From the NCBI GenBank assembly GCA_902774035.1, contig CACYHA010000002.1, forward strand, positions 1 to 64,000: a DNA stretch of 64,000 nt, in the 5' to 3' direction. The stretch comes from Oscillospiraceae bacterium. GTDB taxonomy: Bacteria; Bacillota; Clostridia; Oscillospirales; Acutalibacteraceae. The notes under the pieces are model-generated. The model was not told the DNA's origin and ran no database searches. It saw only the letters and a list, made by a program, of their open reading frames with translations. This document shows positions 61,201 through 64,000 of the stretch, piece after piece. Numbering within the stretch: the stretch's first letter is position 1; each line of letters opens with the position of its first letter. Made by a program: the position numbers and the translations under genes.

Positions 61201-64000
61201 GTCTCTTCAAGAGCGAGAAATATGTCTATAACGGCCATATACACATGCCCTATAACGAGCCCGAAACGCCCGCTTATACCGATCCTGAAACCGGCGACCC
61301 CGACACCTCCCGCGTCAACGTGTTTGATTACTGGGAGTATGTGAACGCTGACGGCGCATTCGGCGAAACGGAGATCGGCCGCTTTGTGATCGGCCAGAAG
61401 CTGGGCGGCGCAACGCAGGAAGAGATCGACAACGGCAAGTACACCGGCCCGCTGACCCCGGCTTACTGGGCGGCGAACAACAATGTCATCACGCTGCGTG
61501 CCCGTTACACTGACACGGAAAACGTGGTCACCATCACACGCTATGACGGCATCGTCGAAGACGGCAAGCCCTTCGGCAACGAGATCGGCAAATCGAAGGT
61601 TCCCTACGGCACGACCTACGGCGAGCTGCAGGTCGCAACCTCCGTCTATACCCCGCAGTACACCGCCGAAGGCCACTGGAGATTCTCCAAGTGGAACCGT
61701 ATCACCGGCGAAACGACCTCATCGCCGATGGCGGACTCCTTCAGCTTCACTGCAGATACCTCCATTGTGGAGATTTACACGTCTGAGCCGCACGGCGGCA
61801 CCAACGGCGCGCTCTGGAGCGCGGTCGTGACAAAAGCGCCCACCTTCAGCGAAGAGGGCGTGCGCAGCCGCACCTGCACCGCGGAAGGCTGCGGCTACAC
61901 GGAGAACACGGTCGTGATCCCCGTGCTGCAGGATACCACGGCACCCATCGGCAAGCTCTATGTGAAAGAGAACCAGTGGTCTGCCTATCCGCAGACATTG
62001 AGCGAGTCTCCGATCCAGACGGCGCAGAACAACATGGTCATCGTGAACGCCGAGGATATGGCGAACAACGCCGGCGACACGGCAGCGAACGCCGAGTTCA
62101 ACAGCAAGGGCTTCGGCAGCGGCGTTGCCTCGATCCAGATCGCCCTTGTGGACGGCGACGCATTGCCTGCCTCTCCGTCGGAGATCACCACCTGGTACAC
62201 CGGCTATACCTATGATGAGGACGCGGCGCCCAACGCCAGTCTGACCATCGGCAACCTGCTGAACCTCGACGGCGAAGGCGCCGGCAAGCTCTTCCCGCAG
62301 ATCGAAAACGAAGGCACCTTTGTCATCTATGTGAAGCTGACCGACAACGCGACTGCGGCCAACGGCGCAGCGCAGGCGAACGTGACCTATCTGCGCTCCG
62401 ATCTTCTGGTGCTGGATACCACCTCGCCGGTGATCGAGATCACCTCCACCGACAATATGACGAACAGCATCCGCCACTGCGAGGATGCGACGATCACCGT
62501 CACCGACAACGAGCTGGCAACGGTCACCCTCAACGGCGCCTCTGATTATCAGCTTCCGGACGAGGAAAGACTCGCAGCCGACATCGGCGGCCTGACCGAG
62601 ATCACGGTTGGCGAAGACACCTTCCCGGCCACCGACAAGGGCGCCCAGCGCACCATGGAAGGCGGCAAGTTCGTTTACCTCTACAACTCCGCCGGCGAAG
62701 GCGAGGATCCCGTCTATGAGCGCTACACCGCGGACGAGGCCACCGCAACGACCTATACGCCCGAGGCCGGCGAAGGGGAAGACCCCGCCGACATTCCCAC
62801 CTACACGCTGATCCCGCTGTATGATTACCGCTACAACACTGCGGAGGACGGCGAGGATCCGGTCTATGCGACGGTCGCGCTGCCTGCGGGCGAAACGACG
62901 GTCACCGTCGATGAGACCACCTATGACGTGGAACCGCTCCACACCTATACCTATACGCTGCCCGGCGCAGTCCGTCCGCTGGTGGAACTGGTGCAGGAAG
63001 GCCTGACCATCACCAGGCGCGGCCAGTATCAGATCGTTGCGATCGACCGGGCCGGCAACAACAGCAAGGCGAACTTCGAGATCATCGGTTCCCACAGACT
63101 GGTCAACTACATTGTGGAAGCGACCTGCACCGACGACGGCATTAACGCGAAGCGCTGCACGGTCTGCGGCATGATGCCGGAGGAATACGTGGAAGTTCTT
63201 CCCGCCCTCGGCCACAAGATCGCCCACAAGACGGTTGCCGCCACCTGCACCGTGAACGGCAGAGAATACGATTACTGCGAACGCTGCGGCGAGATCCAGG
63301 AAGAGACGATGGTGTCCATCGAGGCGACCGGCCACGTATGGCAGAGCGCCGAGGAAGCCTATGTGCTGCGTGCGGCGACCTGCAATGTCGCGGGCGTCCT
63401 GCGCTTTAGCTGCACCAAGTGCGGCAAGACCAAGAACGAAGCCTATGCGGCCCTTGACCCGGACGGCTCGCGTTACACCGCCGCTTTGAGCAGCGGCACC
63501 GGCGAGAGCGCCTCTGTCTACGGCCACAGCCTGTATGCCAGCGAGACCCTGCCCGCCACCTGCACCAGAGCCGGCGACGTGAGCAGAGAATGCAAATACT
63601 GCGGCACCTACTTCGTGATGGAAGTTCTGCCTCCGCTCGGACATTCCCCGAGCACCAAGAAGTTCTATACCATTGAGGAGGCGACCTGCACCGAGACCGG
63701 TCTGCGCGCGCCTTACTGCGCAAACAACTGCGGCACGGTGATGTATTCCGAAACCGTGGAAACAACAGTGACCGTGAACGATGTGGACGGCCTGAGCGAG
63801 ATCACGGTCGGCGAGACCGGTTACCCGCTGACGAACACGGGCAAGGCCCGCGCCAAGGTGGAGGCCACCCCGAATCTTCAGACCTTCACGAGCGAGAACG
63901 CCGAAGAAACCGTCTATAACGGCCGCACGCTCACCCCGCTTTACGCTTACCGCTACAACATCGCCGCTGAAGGCGAGACCCCGTCCTTCACCTATGTGAA
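58201..64000 (+). CDS. Giant secreted repeat protein (3' end outside window)
   Basis: At least 1933 codons, open to the window end. Signal peptide MFKLVKRNLSVLLTVLMLLS up to about residue 38 (KAKA-AV). Residues about 340-1150 hold many Listeria-Bacteroides (Flg_new) repeats marked by YTFLGFF, YTFAGWAKQ, WEFAGWYTEEEGG, YTFKGWSE and YTFMGWN. After an Ig-like region (about 1250-1640), residues about 1640-1860 carry at least four CxxC units of the form ATCT..G...C..CG......LGH (for example ATCTVNGREYDYCERCGEIQ). Likely a cell-surface adhesin or matrix protein; no anchor is visible because the C-terminus is missing. Confidence 0.85.

Noticed and set aside
59406-63644. Two very long minus-strand frames (756 and 641 codons)
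   Set aside because: They lie antisense to the giant secreted protein, whose frame shows a signal peptide and recognisable repeats; the minus frames have no motif.

Overview
The window looks like a chromosome segment of an anaerobic Bacillota (class Clostridia, gut Oscillospiraceae/Christensenellaceae-like). Evidence: AGGAGG-type ribosome binding sites, many TTGACA/TATAAT-like promoters, a tryptophan T-box leader, Soj/Spo0J-type ParA-ParB, a complete [FeFe]-hydrogenase maturation operon (TM1266-like regulator, HydE, HydG, HydF), YebC, ZapA, and large secreted proteins with Listeria-Bacteroides (Flg_new) repeats. The exact genus cannot be read from the sequence.

Layout. 1-4.2 kb: tail of a surface protein, a GPH sugar symporter, an AT-rich stand-alone TIR gene and a metallophosphatase. 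4.2-5.5 kb: an intact IS3-family element. 5.7-13.9 kb: accessory operon A, with an unknown 729-aa protein, a PP2C phosphatase, a 1485-aa kinase/Rossmann/RyR/nuclease-like fusion, a small RyR protein and a DUF1292 protein. 14-25 kb: housekeeping genes (ABC-F, YjbR, YdcF-like, YebC, alpha-galactosidase, pyruvate kinase, orphan membrane sensor, RsmA, GalE). 25-33.6 kb: minus-strand runs araD/P-loop kinase/FGGY kinase/trmD/rimM and glyA/serS/parB/parA. 34-42.5 kb: secreted repeat protein, a structured leader and the hyd maturation operon, an esterase and an M20 peptidase. 42.6 kb: tRNA-Leu(CAG). 43.3-49.2 kb: accessory operon B, with a duplicated YbjN-like protein, a Card1/Can2-like CARF-nuclease (DUF1887) and a ClpB-receiver-FtsH fusion protease. 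49.7-57.8 kb: FN3 lipoprotein-like secreted protein, Fe-ADH, dCMP deaminase, U32 peptidase, ZapA, a decayed IS3 copy, and TrpB2 under a Trp T-box. 58.2 kb to the end: the first 1933 codons of a giant repeat surface protein.

The strongest candidates for an undescribed system are operon B (predicted cyclic-nucleotide-sensing nuclease beside a soluble hybrid AAA+ protease) and operon A (kinase/phosphatase pair plus RyR domains, whose large protein ends in a segment resembling the DUF1887 nuclease of operon B). Both are flanked by mobile or tRNA landmarks and both look like signalling/defence cassettes; this is inference. Two GC-rich, almost completely self-paired cloverleaf elements (17.8 and 35.7 kb) and a leader with mutually exclusive hairpins before the hydrogenase-maturation operon are the most interesting non-coding signals.
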